A DNA stretch of 64,000 bases from Avena insularis (Eukaryota; Streptophyta; Magnoliopsida; Poales; Poaceae), in the NCBI GenBank assembly GCA_023614405.1, contig CM042693.1:158922731-158986730 (forward strand), in the 5' to 3' direction. Below are positions 12,388 to 21,775 of the stretch, piece after piece. A model generated the notes under the pieces. It worked only from the letters and a program-made list of their open reading frames with translations. It did no database searches and was not told where the DNA came from. The stretch's first letter is position 1. Each line of letters begins with the position of its first letter. The position numbers and the translations under genes were made by a program.

Positions 12388-14138
12388 GTCCCCGAGGATC
12401 TAGTCGCTGAATTTCAGCGGCTAGATTCTTATATCTTTTTGATGTTAGTCCCTGATACGTCCATTTTGCATAACTATTTTATATCATAATTTGCTATTAT
12501 TCATTCATATATTTTATATTAAGAGGTCATACTTATGTTATTTCATCTATTTTGCATGTTGGATGATTTTTGTAGGATGAACTGCCGGAGTTAGGATTCT
12601 GATGGAAAAAGCGGCGTCCAGATGCAATATTCGCGAAGATCAATTTTTTTAGAAAATATATGGAAATTCCTATTTTTCCAGAAGACGGAAGAAGCCAGAA
12701 GGGGAAGTGGATATGGGCCACATGGGGACCACACCACCCCCCTGGCGCGCCCCCCCAGTCCGCGCCACCAAGTGGTGTGGCCACCCTGTCCCACCTCTAG
12801 CGTCGCCCTTTCGCCCATATCATCCCCCCGAAACCCTAATACTCAGGGAGCGACCACAGAAAGATTCTGCCGCCTCTACGGGGCAGAAATTACAGAGAGA
12901 GAAAGAGCTCTCCGGCAGGCAGATTTCTGCCAGGGAAATTCCTTCCAGGAAAGAGGAGATCGTCGCCATCAACACCGTCATAAAGCTAGACTTCATCGGG
13001 ATCATCATCATCCTCACCATCATATCGACCAGCACCATCACCACCACTCCATCCCGCTATAACAATTGGGTTGAATCTTGCATAGTTCTTAGGGGAAACT
13101 TTCCCGGTGTTGATTACTTTTGTAGATGATGCTATTGAGTGGAACCATTGAATTATTATTTATGTTTAGATTGTTACTTATCATTATATCATATCTGATC
13201 TTGATCCATATGATGTCTTGTGAGTAGTTCGTTTAGTTCTTGAGGACATGGGAGAAGTCATGTTGTTAGTAGTGGAATTGTGTTGAAGTAATATTCAATG
13301 GTTTAATATTTAAGTTGTGGTGTTATTCTTCTAGTGGTGTCATGTGAACGTAGACTACATGATACTTCACTATTTATGGGCCTAGGGGAATGCATTGTTT
13401 ATTTGTCTACTAATTGTGGGGTTGCCGAAGTGACAGAAACCTGAACCCCCATTAGGAAACCTTTTCACAAGGGAGTATAGGATCTTAGAGTTTAATGATG
13501 TGGTTAGGTTTTTATCTTAATTACTAATTTGTAGTTGTGGATTCTTGCAAGGGGTGTAATCACAAGTATGTATTAGTCCAAGTAAGGTCGGTACATTAGC
13601 ATAGGTTAACCCACACAACACTTATCCAACCAAAAAAGATTAATCAACTATATGAAGCAAAAGCACTTGACAGTATTCCCATGTGTCCTCGAGAGGATTT
13701 GGTCCTCATAAGTAATACAACCGTCTTGTTCTTTGTTGAAGAAAGGACTGGGGCACTTGCTCAATTACTATTACTGTCTTTTATTTACTTGCACTTTATT
13801 TCTTTGCATTATCAAAAACCCCTAAAAATCCATTTGCTAAGTATTTATAGAGAATTCCCGATCCAAACCACTAGTCAACACCTTCTGCTCCTCGTTGGGA
13901 TCGACACTCCTATTTATCAAAAATATTATGATACACCCCCTATACTTGTGGGTCATCAGTCCCCGAGTGGCTAGTCACTGAATTTCAGCGGCTAGGTACT
14001 TAGAAATTTTGTTGTCCAGTACCTGAGTGGCTAGTTACTGAATTTCAGCGGCTAGGCACTTAGAACTTTTGCTGTCCATTCCCCGAGTGGCTAGTCGCTG
14101 AATTTCAGCGGCTAGGCACTTAGAATTTGTTCTGGTTG
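12388..14138 (+). repeat. 60-bp tandem repeat array with an internal palindrome, split by a solo LTR
   Basis: Units start at 12388, 12448/13959, 14019 and 14079, each 60 bp apart once the inserted LTR is removed; the last unit decays after about 50 bp. Each unit holds a 23-bp near-perfect palindrome with 11-bp arms TAGTCGCTGAA and TTCAGCGGCTA around one base (12401-12423 in unit 1). Each begins with a version of GTCCCCGAG, the complement of the polypurine-tract core. The array lies inside intron 3 of the antisense gene. Tandem arrays between pol and the 3' LTR are known in Tat-lineage elements and can seed satellites. Confidence 0.85.
12453..13958 (+). mobile_element. Solo LTR with TSD GTCCC
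   Basis: A 1506-bp block begins TGATACGTCCATTTTGCA and ends CTTGTGGGTCATCA. It is flanked by perfect 5-bp duplications GTCCC (12448-12452 and 13959-13963). There is no internal domain, primer-binding site or second LTR, so this is the product of LTR-LTR recombination. It includes an ATC-rich microsatellite (about 12995-13050). Open frames inside it lack family motifs. The orientation given is nominal. The termini match a repeat I recall as abundant in Triticeae, but I do not assign a family name. Confidence 0.92.
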
Positions 14139-14701
14139 CTTATGTATGATTTTCCGTTCGCAGGGCCTTCAGCAGGAATCGTCCGAGCAGCAAGCCACGA
14201 AGGACCGCTTGGCGCTCGACCTACGGGCCGCGTAGAAGGTTAGCCGTCTGCTGCAAGCGACTGCGGGTAAGTCACTTTTAGTGTTTGGTTTTTTTTGCGG
14301 AGTTCTTGGTGTGATTCTTCTTTTGTACCATAGTCGCCAAGGCCCGTGAGGGTTATGCTACGGCCTCCGAGCTGGATGATGCAAAGTCGGGGTTGGCCGC
14401 CGCCAAAGGGAGAATCGCCGCATTGGCGAAGGAGCTGGATCCCATCTGAGGAGAGGGCCAAGGCCGCGATCATCGCGGCGGAGGGTGAGTGGAAGGTCTC
14501 CGACACGTTTGCTGCTGGTATGCAAGACCAGTTGACGACCCTACATGACTTCACCATAGAGCACTCATGTCCACTTCTTGGGATGCATTTCGTCGAGTAG
14601 TACACTTTGTGGTGGCGGGCGAGTCGCCATGCCGGCGAGTCCTCGAGCAAGCGAGGATGGGGGTGCGCGTCCTAGTGGTTTTAACTTGGTATTGTTGCAG
14701 G

Positions 14702-15281
14702 GGCGATATGTGATGGAAATCCAGAGGTGGAAGCGTATGACGCCAAGCGGTGCGTGACCATGTTGGTGGACTCGGCCACCCTCTCGGCAGTGTGCATCCG
14801 AGCCGACCTCCAAGGGATCACGCCCATCGAAGTGATCCCTAGCGGGTTGATGGAGGTGTGGCGCTACCTCGAGGAAGCTCCGGCCATGGTCGAATGGATG
14901 GCGCGGTCGGCCTTTTTCCGCGGGGCCGCGACTGCGCTGAGTCTTGGACTCACGCACTTCCCCGACGATTTCGACCACAACGACGTCACCAGCGGGTATC
15001 CCTCTGCAACTGGCTCGATGGAGATATCGGAGGTGCTAAAGCTGACCACTAGGGCGGCTCCCTACGCTGAGAGGGTGTTGGTGATGGGCGACTTGCTGCC
15101 GTACCAGGAGATGGTGTTGGTGCTAAATGATCCCGAGCCACAGCATCGTTACCTGAAGTCGGAGAAGCCCTTCCGGTTGGCCATGGGGAAGAGCTTGACG
15201 ATGTACCCAGCGAACCCGTGGGAGCCCTTCATCCAGGTCAGGGGCGGTGGCGACGCGTCCTCTTCGAAGCCTACAGAATAG
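14702..15281 (+). CDS. Last exon of the antisense gene, 184 residues open from the first Met
   Basis: This frame runs without a stop from the splice acceptor TTGTTGCAG (ending 14701) to TAG at 15279-15281. The first Met is at 14727. The sequence is Leu/Ala-rich with segments such as MEVWRYLEEAP and LSLGLTHFPDDFD, and ends in a Ser/Lys tail. It is the only exon of the antisense gene that is undamaged, though it needs upstream exons that are broken. The roughly 300 bp after it look like a 3' untranslated region (AT-rich, TTTGTATTAG, TGAATGAATCC). It could also be read as a stand-alone frame. Confidence 0.55.
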
Positions 15282-16214
15282 ATAATTGCCCTAGGGCTCT
15301 TTGTATTAGTATTAGAGACTTGATCTTTGAATGAATCCTTGACTACAAACAATATTTTGTTGCTAAGGGAATGAAAAATGTTAGTCGCTATGTGTTACTT
15401 TGTGATTTTTGTTTGTTGTGCTAGTCCCCGAGCACATCCGCCCTTTAATGGGTTTTACCTCCCATGTGTGTAAGTTTGTTTGTGTTAGACTATTAGTTTA
15501 GTCTGGGTCGACTCGCCGTGGATCGTGGAGCCAGTTGCTTGGCAACCCCAAGGGGTGCTCTGTACTTGGCTATTTTCCCGGACGCGAGCGGGGTCGGTTA
15601 GGCGAGTCCCCGAGCATGGTAGTTAGCCGTTCTAGTCGCTTGCCCAAGGTAGGTGAGGACATTGTGTGTTGTTTTCTAATGCGTTTCCCCACCTGGCTCA
15701 GAAAGCAAGTCGTGTGGCGAGTCCAGGGTATCCTCTCCTACTTGGCGTGTTCTCGAGCCGCATGGTTTTTGACTTGGGCAAGTCCCCGTTTGTGGTATTT
15801 AACCGTTCAAGTCGTTGTACGTGAGGATGTGGAGGACCGGTCGCTGTATGAAGCGTGTACGGTTGTCTTGGCCCGGCGGGCCAGTCGAGCGAGGCGACTC
15901 AGATGGTGGATCCGGGGTGGCGTTTTCATGGACGGCACAAGACCCAAATACTTTCGGTGTCCTTGTGCCGCACTAATTAGCCATGCCGGTCACTCAGCCA
16001 ATGGTTGACTTCCGTGGTAGCGTGTTGCTAAAATTACAAGTGCGATTGGCATAAGAGTTTGGCGAGTAGGAACAAGTTGATCGAGTCGAGTTTATTGCAT
16101 TGCATGGAGGGGGTACAAGTTCGAGTTTATTTACATTCCACGGCCGCTTGACATTGATTTGACCATCACCTCGTACATTGATAAGGTATTAGGCGTCATT
16201 GCCGAGGACTCGCC
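15282..16214. other. Spacer between the antisense gene and pol
   Basis: This holds the presumed 3' untranslated region of the antisense gene (to about 15420) and then noncoding DNA. Copies of the decamer AGTCCCCGAG occur at 15423-15432 and 15605-15614. A partial copy (AGTCCCCG) is at 15781. I see no supported gene; the frame at 15535-16008 has no family motif. Confidence 0.6.
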
Positions 16215-17050
16215 CTATGGCAAATGGTCCCTCCCATGGGGGATAGAGCTTGTGCATGCCCTTCTTGTCCTGGATCAGTCGCAGGAACAGGTCGCCTTCC
16301 TGGAAGGTGCGAAATCGGACTCGGCGGCTGTGGTAGCTGCGGAGTCCCTACTGGTAGATGGCGGTGCGGGGGCGAGCTAGGTCGCGTGCTTCATCAGCTG
16401 GTTGACCCCGTCTTGGCATGCGAGGTCGATGTCTGCCTCCGCGTAGTTGACGACCCGAGGCGAGTCATGTTCCAGGTCAGTTGGCATGACGGCCTCGGCG
16501 CCGTACACCATGAAGAAGGGCGTCAACCCTTATGACCCGTTGATGGAGGTGCGGATGTCCCATATGACGGAGGGGAGCTCTTCGACCCAGCACCTCGGAG
16601 TTCGCTCGAGGGGAACTTGCAGTCGCGGCTTGAGGCCATGGAGGATGCTTTGATTGGTGCGTTTTTCCTGGCCGTTTGACTTCGGGTGGGAGACTGAGGA
16701 GAGGTCGAGCCATATGTTGTGCTCCTTGCAGAACTCGGCCATGGCACCCTTTGCAAAATTGGTGTCGTTGTCTGTGATGATGTTGTGCGGGAATCCATAC
16801 CGGTAGATGAGCACGCGACAGAATTTGGTGGCGGTCTTCTCGTCGCACTTCCTGATCATCTTTTCTTCGACCCACTTGGTGAATTTCTCGGCTGCAACCA
16901 GGAGGTGGGTGTAGCCAGAAGGGGATTTTTTGAAGGGCCCACCATATCCATGCCCCATACGGCGAATGGCCAGGTGATGGGGATCGTCCTGAGCGCCAAA
17001 CCAGGGATGTGCGTCTAGTTAGCCTATTTCTGACACCCAACGTAGTGTTG
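16215..17050 (-). pseudogene. Tat element integrase core
   Basis: On the minus strand the catalytic core is readable: GMDMVGPFKKSPSGYTHLL holds the first Asp, ITDNDTNF the second, then HPKSNGQEKRTN where the catalytic Glu belongs. In relatives the last motif reads GQVER; here it reads GQEKR, so the Glu position is Lys with a Glu one residue earlier. About 140 residues are continuous (16530-16958), with frameshifts on both sides. The C-terminal part is recognisable to about 16215 but scrambled. Integrase would insert the cDNA copy; this one is inactive. Confidence 0.85.
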
Positions 17051-17470
17051 GACGATGTGGATGGCGTCGACATGCGCGGTGATCCAGTAGAAGACATGTC
17101 ACATGGACTTGGAGACTAGAGATCAAGCGTTGGCGTGGTGGCCACATTCGCTGGTGTGGATATCTTGGATGATCTTGAGCCCTTCCACTGATTGCACGCA
17201 GCGTTGGAACATGCCGGTCATGCTGCGCTTATGGAGCTTGCCGTTGACGATGACGAAGGATTTGCAGCGTCGCACTATCATGCATGCCTCCGTCTCGTCC
17301 GCCGGCAGGGTCCCGCTCTCGAGGTAAGCTAGGTATGGCGCAGTCCAGTCGCTGGGCTCTGAGACCATGGTGACTAGGGCGGGCTCGGGTTGTAGCGGTA
17401 TCCCGACGTCGATCTCCTTTGGCGGGGAAACCGAAGGCTTGTGGATGCTGTTAAGGAAGACACCCACGGG
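17051..17470 (-). pseudogene. Tat element integrase N-terminal zinc region and linker
   Basis: The minus strand reads through a linker (WTAPYLAYLESGTLPADE, then CMIVRRCKSFVIVNGKLHKR) into the zinc-binding HHCC region, whose first part is HTSECGHHAN. In-frame stops follow, and the Cys pair is only recognisable in broken frames near 17030-17080. This is the usual lead-in to a Tat-lineage integrase. Confidence 0.75.
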
Positions 17471-17539
17471 TGGTGTTTGCCGAGATGAACCGATGCGGGA
17501 GAGGGCGCCGGACTCCTTGTTCTTGCGCCTGTTGATCCA

Positions 17540-17700
17540 CTCGATGGAGTAGCCGGCAAAGTGGCCCTCAGCTGGTCTACCGCTTGGCGGTATGCGGCCA
17601 TGGTGGGGAAGATGGCGTCGCAGGTTTCAGCGACTTGTGCGGCAAAGAGGTCAGAGTCACTGTAGCACCATAGGCAATTGACGTTCATCTCCTTGGCGCC
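17540..17700 (-). pseudogene. C-terminal part of the second RNase H-like domain
   Basis: The minus strand encodes DSDLFAAQVAETCDA and MAAYRQAVDQL, which match the part of the extra RNase H domain with the (G)DSDLV..QV motif found in Tat-lineage pol. Its N-terminal half lies at about 19080-19260, displaced by the 18035-19071 insertion. A second copy of the N-terminal half is at about 17660-17850 because of the flanking duplication. Confidence 0.7.
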
Positions 17701-18034
17701 TGCATGCCGTGAAGGTGGGCCTTGTATTCAGCCATGTTGTTGGTGCAGGGCATGAAGTCGAGGTGTAGCACGTAGTGGAGCTTATCGCCTTTGGGGGAGG
17801 TGAGTATGACCCCGGCCCCTGCGCCCGCGTTCTTGGACCCGTCGAAGTGTAGAGACTAGCAGAGGAGGTATGGAAGCTTCTCTGGCTATTGTGCCTCTTC
17901 CCAGTAGGCTTGGAAGTCTACTAGGGCCTACGATTTGATCGCTCGCGTGGCTCATACTTGATGTTGTGGACGTTGATTTTGACGACCCACTTGGCGACTC
18001 GCTAGGTCGCCCTGTGGTTGTGGATGATGTCCTG
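17660..18034 (-). repeat. 375-bp duplication, left copy
   Basis: Nearly identical to 19072-19445. It covers the start of the second RNase H-like domain and the adjoining pol segment. Both copies begin CTGTAGCACC and end GTGGATGATGTC(C/T)TG. Outside these limits the sequences differ completely. Confidence 0.9.
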
Positions 18035-19071
18035 TGATGCAGCCCGACCTACGGTCGTTACTACATCAAGGTCTCCAACTTACGCCAAGTCGCCATGGAC
18101 TCCAAAGGTGAATCCGTTCCTCTATGGAAGCTCACTTCCTACCCTATTGAATGGTATGCTACTTCATACTCCATCACATATGCATGATAGGTTCACACCG
18201 ACAGTATGGAGGCAAGGGAGGAAGCCCGGAACATCAAGCCCGACAAGACGGAGGCTTGGAAGAGGAGACGGAAGAAGACAGTCGTGGCGACGGCGGCCCC
18301 AACGGATGCTCCAAGACCGCAAGCGGTACTACCGGTCCCAGAGCGGTACTACCGGTGATGACCGGTACTACCGGTCCTAAGTCCGGTACTACCGGTCAAG
18401 CCTGTGCCTGTGCGCACCAGTTGGGCCACAATCCATGCATCCCCTTTACTTACCTATTCGCCTAGTTTATCCCCAAACTACCCTTGTTTAGTGGCTGGCC
18501 TATAAATAGAGCCCCCACCCCTCATGTATCCCTTAGGCATAGATGATAGACTAAAGACAAACCCCATTGTGGAATCTCTAGTTTTGCCTCATCCCCTTTA
18601 CCAAGGGGACTGACTATCGTCACCAACCTCGATTGGACTTTGCATCACGCATCCATCGTTGAACAAGGCCTTGGAGTTCGATGTCTCGTCTCCAAGTTGT
18701 CAAGACCCTCCCCAAGGTGTTCTTCCCTCTCCGATGTGGATTTGAGGGAGCACGTCGACTGATCTTTCCTTGCGAGGATTCTATCGGACCGTCGGTTAAG
18801 AGCAATCGGCCTTGTATCATGTGAGTTTTGCGTGTGTTCATCGTGTTCTTCGTGAGGTGTGTGTTCACTTCCGCTACCTTCTCCCTTTCCCCTCGCTTTC
18901 CCATCGATTTGACCATGAGATCCGTGAAGATCGGGCCACCCAAGAGGTTAACCCCTCCATCATCTGGTATCAGCAGCTTTTGGTTGCCACGAATTTCTCA
19001 TCGATTTGGTATTTTCCCCATAAATTCGAAAATTCCACCAAAAATAGCCCCAATTCGTGTTTTGGATCGAT
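18035..19071 (+). mobile_element. LTR plus primer-binding-site fragment of another retrotransposon
   Basis: The 1037-bp insert starts TGATGCAGCCCGACC directly after the left duplication. It has a clear TATA box (TATAAATA, 18501-18508). An LTR-like end CCATCA at about 18963 is followed by TGGTATCAGCAGC (from 18965), close to the initiator-Met primer site TGGTATCAGAGC. Only about 100 bp follow before the right duplication, so internal genes and the second LTR are absent. The flanks are a 375-bp duplication, not a 5-bp one, so this was not ordinary integration of a complete element. Confidence 0.75.
18324..18396 (+). repeat. Four copies of a 13-mer CGGTACTACCGGT
   Basis: Exact copies are at 18324-18336, 18344-18356, 18363-18375 and 18384-18396, spaced 19-21 bp (about two helical turns). 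They lie about 105-175 bp upstream of the TATA box of this LTR fragment, in its promoter-proximal U3 part. The position and spacing suggest an upstream activating array; that role is inference. Confidence 0.85.
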
Positions 19072-19445
19072 CTGTAGCACCGTAGGCGATTGGCGTTCAT
19101 CTCCTTGGCACCCGCATGCCATGAAGGAGGGCCTTGTATTCAGCCATGTTGTTGGTGCAGGGCATGAAGTCGACGTGTAGCACGTAGTGGAGCTTGTCGC
19201 CTTTGGGGGAGGTGAGTATGACCCCGGCCCCTGCGCCCGCGTTCTTGGACCCGTCGAAGTGTAGAGACTAGCAGAGGAGGTATGGAATCTTCTCTAGCTA
19301 TTGTGCCTCTTCCCAGTCGGCTTGGAAGTCTACTAGGTCCTACGATTTGATCGCTCGCGTGGCTCATACTTGATGTTAGGACGTTGATTTTGACGACCCA
19401 CTTGGCGACTCGCTAGGTCGCCCCGTGGTTGTGGATGATGTCTTG
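19072..19445 (-). repeat. 375-bp duplication, right copy
   Basis: This copy continues on its right side into pol sequence that belongs there (coding on toward RNase H), so on that side it is the original arrangement. On the minus strand it encodes GSKNAGAGAGVILTSPKGDK, the N-terminal strand of the second RNase H-like domain. Confidence 0.88.
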
Positions 19446-20037
19446 CAGTGGTGCGGAGGAGATGACCATGATGGGGTGCTCCTAGAAGTAGTGCAGGAGC
19501 CGCTATTGGGCTCGGAAGACCGCATGTACTAGTTTCTGGTACTGTGGGTAGCGCTACCGTGAGTCCATGAGGACCTCGCTGATGTAGTAGACCGGGCGTT
19601 GTACGGGACACTCCTTTCCCTCTTCTGGTCGCTCGACAACCATCATGCTATGAAGACTCGCGTGGAGTCTAAGACATAGACGAGCATCAGCTCCTTGTCG
19701 ACGTGGGCGGCGAGTTGGGGTGATGAGAGTAGCACTTCTTTGAGCACTTTTAGCGCGTCGTCCGCCTCCTTTTCCCATTGGAACGTGGGGTTCTTGTGCA
19801 TCAGGCGATAGAGAGGAATTGCCTTCTCGCCCTAGCCGTGGGATGAAACAACTGAGATCCGCGACTCGACCAGCCAGCTTTCGGACGTCGCGGAGGCACT
19901 CGGGTTTCCTGAGTCGTGCGATTGTCGATCTTGGTGGGGTTCGCCTTGATGCCTCGCTTGGGGACTATGTACCCCAGCAGCTGCCTGGTAGGCACGCCAA
20001 AGGTGAATTTTCCTAGGTTGAGCTTGATCTTGTACCT
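19446..20037 (-). pseudogene. Tat element RNase H region
   Basis: Minus-strand frames give VVERPEEGKECPVQRPVYYI and SEVL, a hallmark of the Tat-lineage RNase H region, after the RT connection segment (KLLGYIVPKRGIKANPTKI-like, about 19930-20020). Several frameshifts separate the pieces. The domain would degrade RNA in RNA-DNA hybrids during reverse transcription. Confidence 0.75.
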
Positions 20038-20690
20038 CTACAGATTTGCGAAGGTTTCGGCCAGGTCGGCGAGTAGGTCGCTCTGGAGATTGGAATTGAC
20101 CACCACGTCGTCCATGTAGGCGTGAATCTTGCGGTCAATTTGGATCACAAGGCACTCCTGCATGAACCGCTGGTAGGTCGTGCTAGAATTTTTAAGTTCG
20201 AACGTCATGGAGGTGTAGCAGTAGGCGCCGAATGGCATGATGAACGCTGTCTTCTCCCCATCCTCGACCGCCATCTTGATCGAGTTGTAGCTAGAGTACG
20301 CGTCGAGGAAGCACAGCGACTCCGACCCTGCTATTAAATCGATGATTTGGTCGATGCATGGTAGGACGAACTGCTCCTTTGGGCAGGTGCTGTTGAGGTT
20401 GGTGCAGTCGATACACATTCTCCAGGTCTTGTTTTTATTCATGACCAGGGACTTAGTTTGCCCGCCACTTGGAGTACTTGATGGGTTGGATGAAGCCTGC
20501 AGCGAGTAGACGCTGCACTTCTTTGGCGATTGCTCGGCGGCGCTCTTCATTGAAGGGCCGCAGCGACTGCTTGACAGGTCGCAATTTGGGGTCGACATTA
20601 AGTTTGTGCCCAGGGAGTTCCCTCGGAATACCTGGCATGTCAGATCTCTTCCATGCGAAGATGTAACGATTAGGTCCTGGGTGTACTTGA
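20038..20690 (-). pseudogene. Tat element reverse transcriptase
   Basis: The minus strand shows MPGIPRELPGHKLNVDPKLR just before RT, then WRMCIDCTNLNSTCPKEQ, FLDAYSSYNSIKMA and the active-site box AYMDDVVV (near 20105). These are the standard RT blocks with Tat-lineage flavour. A frameshift separates the segment upstream of RT from the RT body. The frame is open for about 200 residues through the active site and ends at 20038. Confidence 0.85.
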
Positions 20691-21655
20691 CCTGCAGGTC
20701 GCCTTCTCCCATGATGTTGAGGTTGTCGACCGCGGCTTGCCCCACGATAACGTTGTCCATCGGGGTAGAGTATAGCGGGAGGCCGTTTTCATTGCGGGCT
20801 TGCGGAGAGACGAGGATTCTCGGCTGGCCAGGAGGGGGCGTGCGGCGGGAGGGGGTGGCGGTGGAGCCCCACTTGCTGGTTCTCCTGGTGGTGGACGAGT
20901 GATGCCGCCGGGCGGCGCGTTCTCTCATATCACGCGATCGGCCGCACAGGAGGGGTCGTTGTCCTCGTCGAACTTTAGGGCGCGGCCTGAACACTAGGGT
21001 TCAAGAACCTACTGATGTGACGCTGGTGGTAGAGCGAGAGCTCCTGCGCCGTTGCTTGATCGAGGAGAAATTTTTCGTGCTCGGCCTGCTCCTTGCGTGC
21101 CGCTTCCTCCAGCCACAGGCAAGCTTCCTTGACCTCTATCACCGTCATGGTTGGCGGGATCGGCATGGAGAAGGGGTCCGGCAGGACACTCGTGCTACCC
21201 GCCATGTAGGTCACGATGAAGCGACTGGATCTAGCGCGGAGGTCGCCGGAGGTCTCCGACCCGTAGTCGGAATCAAATATCTCGAGGATGGAGGAATCCT
21301 CGAAATCCCCAGCATTGGAGACTCGCGCGATGGAGCCTTCAGGTGACGCGGTGGTGATGGATCTGACGACCGAGGCAGGGGTCGCAGAGTCGGCGTCATC
21401 ATGGAGGGCCGCGTCGTCCGTGGCCACGTCGGTTTCGATCATGTTGTTATTGGCTGAGTCTTACTCGGAGGCGAGGCAATGGATGGTGCGGACTTGGCTC
21501 TCCGAGAGCATATCGCGCGGTGGCCATCCGCTGATGATCGCCGTTTCCTCGGAGACGATGGCGTCCGTGAAGCCTACGGAGAGGTTGATGGTGCCGACCG
21601 ACATTATGGCGTTGTGCATGACCAGGCGCAACGCCGGGACATAGCTGTTGGGCAA
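20691..21655 (-). pseudogene. Tat element gag N-terminal part
   Basis: The frame starts at the Met at 21655 (MPNSYVPALRLVMHNAIM), has one TAA at 21461-21463, and continues (MIETDVATDDAAL...) to a stop at 20975. It includes a coiled-coil-like charged stretch (WLEEAARKEQAEHEKFLLDQ). Another frame continues with LYSTPMDNVIVGQAAVDNL, a motif of gag N-termini in this lineage. Directly afterwards the sequence is already the segment upstream of RT. The gag C-terminus with its zinc knuckle and the protease are therefore absent. Confidence 0.65.
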
Positions 21656-21760
21656 GATCTAGAGGATCTCGCCGCACACGATCATGCGGCCGGTGGCGAT
21701 CGTCCGGTTGATTGGTAAGTAGGGTCTCGCCGCAGAACTCAGGCCAGACCGGCCAGGCCC

Positions 21761-21774
21761 CACGGTGGGCGCCA
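21761..21774 (-). other. Primer-binding site of the Tat element
   Basis: On the minus strand this reads TGGCGCCCACCGTG, one base after the LTR end (...AATTCCA). TGGCGCC is a common primer-site start in this lineage. I do not assign the tRNA. Confidence 0.75.
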
Positions 21775-21775
21775 C

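Larger units (their letters stand above)
10173..15281 (+). pseudogene. Antisense spliced gene of the Tat element (putative gypsy-type transposon protein family)
   Basis: The start is the ATG at 10173 (MVPPKDLWGKSK...), 120 bp after a TATA box. The opening resembles the plant 'putative gypsy type transposon' family, found antisense to pol in grass Tat elements. Exon 1 (to about 11047) has stops and frameshifts. Exon 2 (11131-11825) encodes a Glu/Ser-rich acidic segment then a Lys/Ala-rich segment, with one TAG at 11590-11592. The last exon (14702-15281) is open. Introns with recognisable borders are 11048-11130, 11826-11898, 12379-14163 and 14267-14333; a fifth ends at AG 14700-14701 with no clear donor. 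The product's function is unknown to me. It is not expressible as a full protein because of the lesions. Confidence 0.7.

Noticed and set aside
12622..13129. Two overlapping plus-strand frames including a His-rich stretch
   Set aside because: They lie in the solo LTR; the His run is an ATC/CAC microsatellite read in frame.
15535..16008. 157-codon plus-strand frame in the Tat spacer
   Set aside because: Composition reflects the repeated CGAGTC-type motifs of this element; no domain; lies after the end of the antisense gene.
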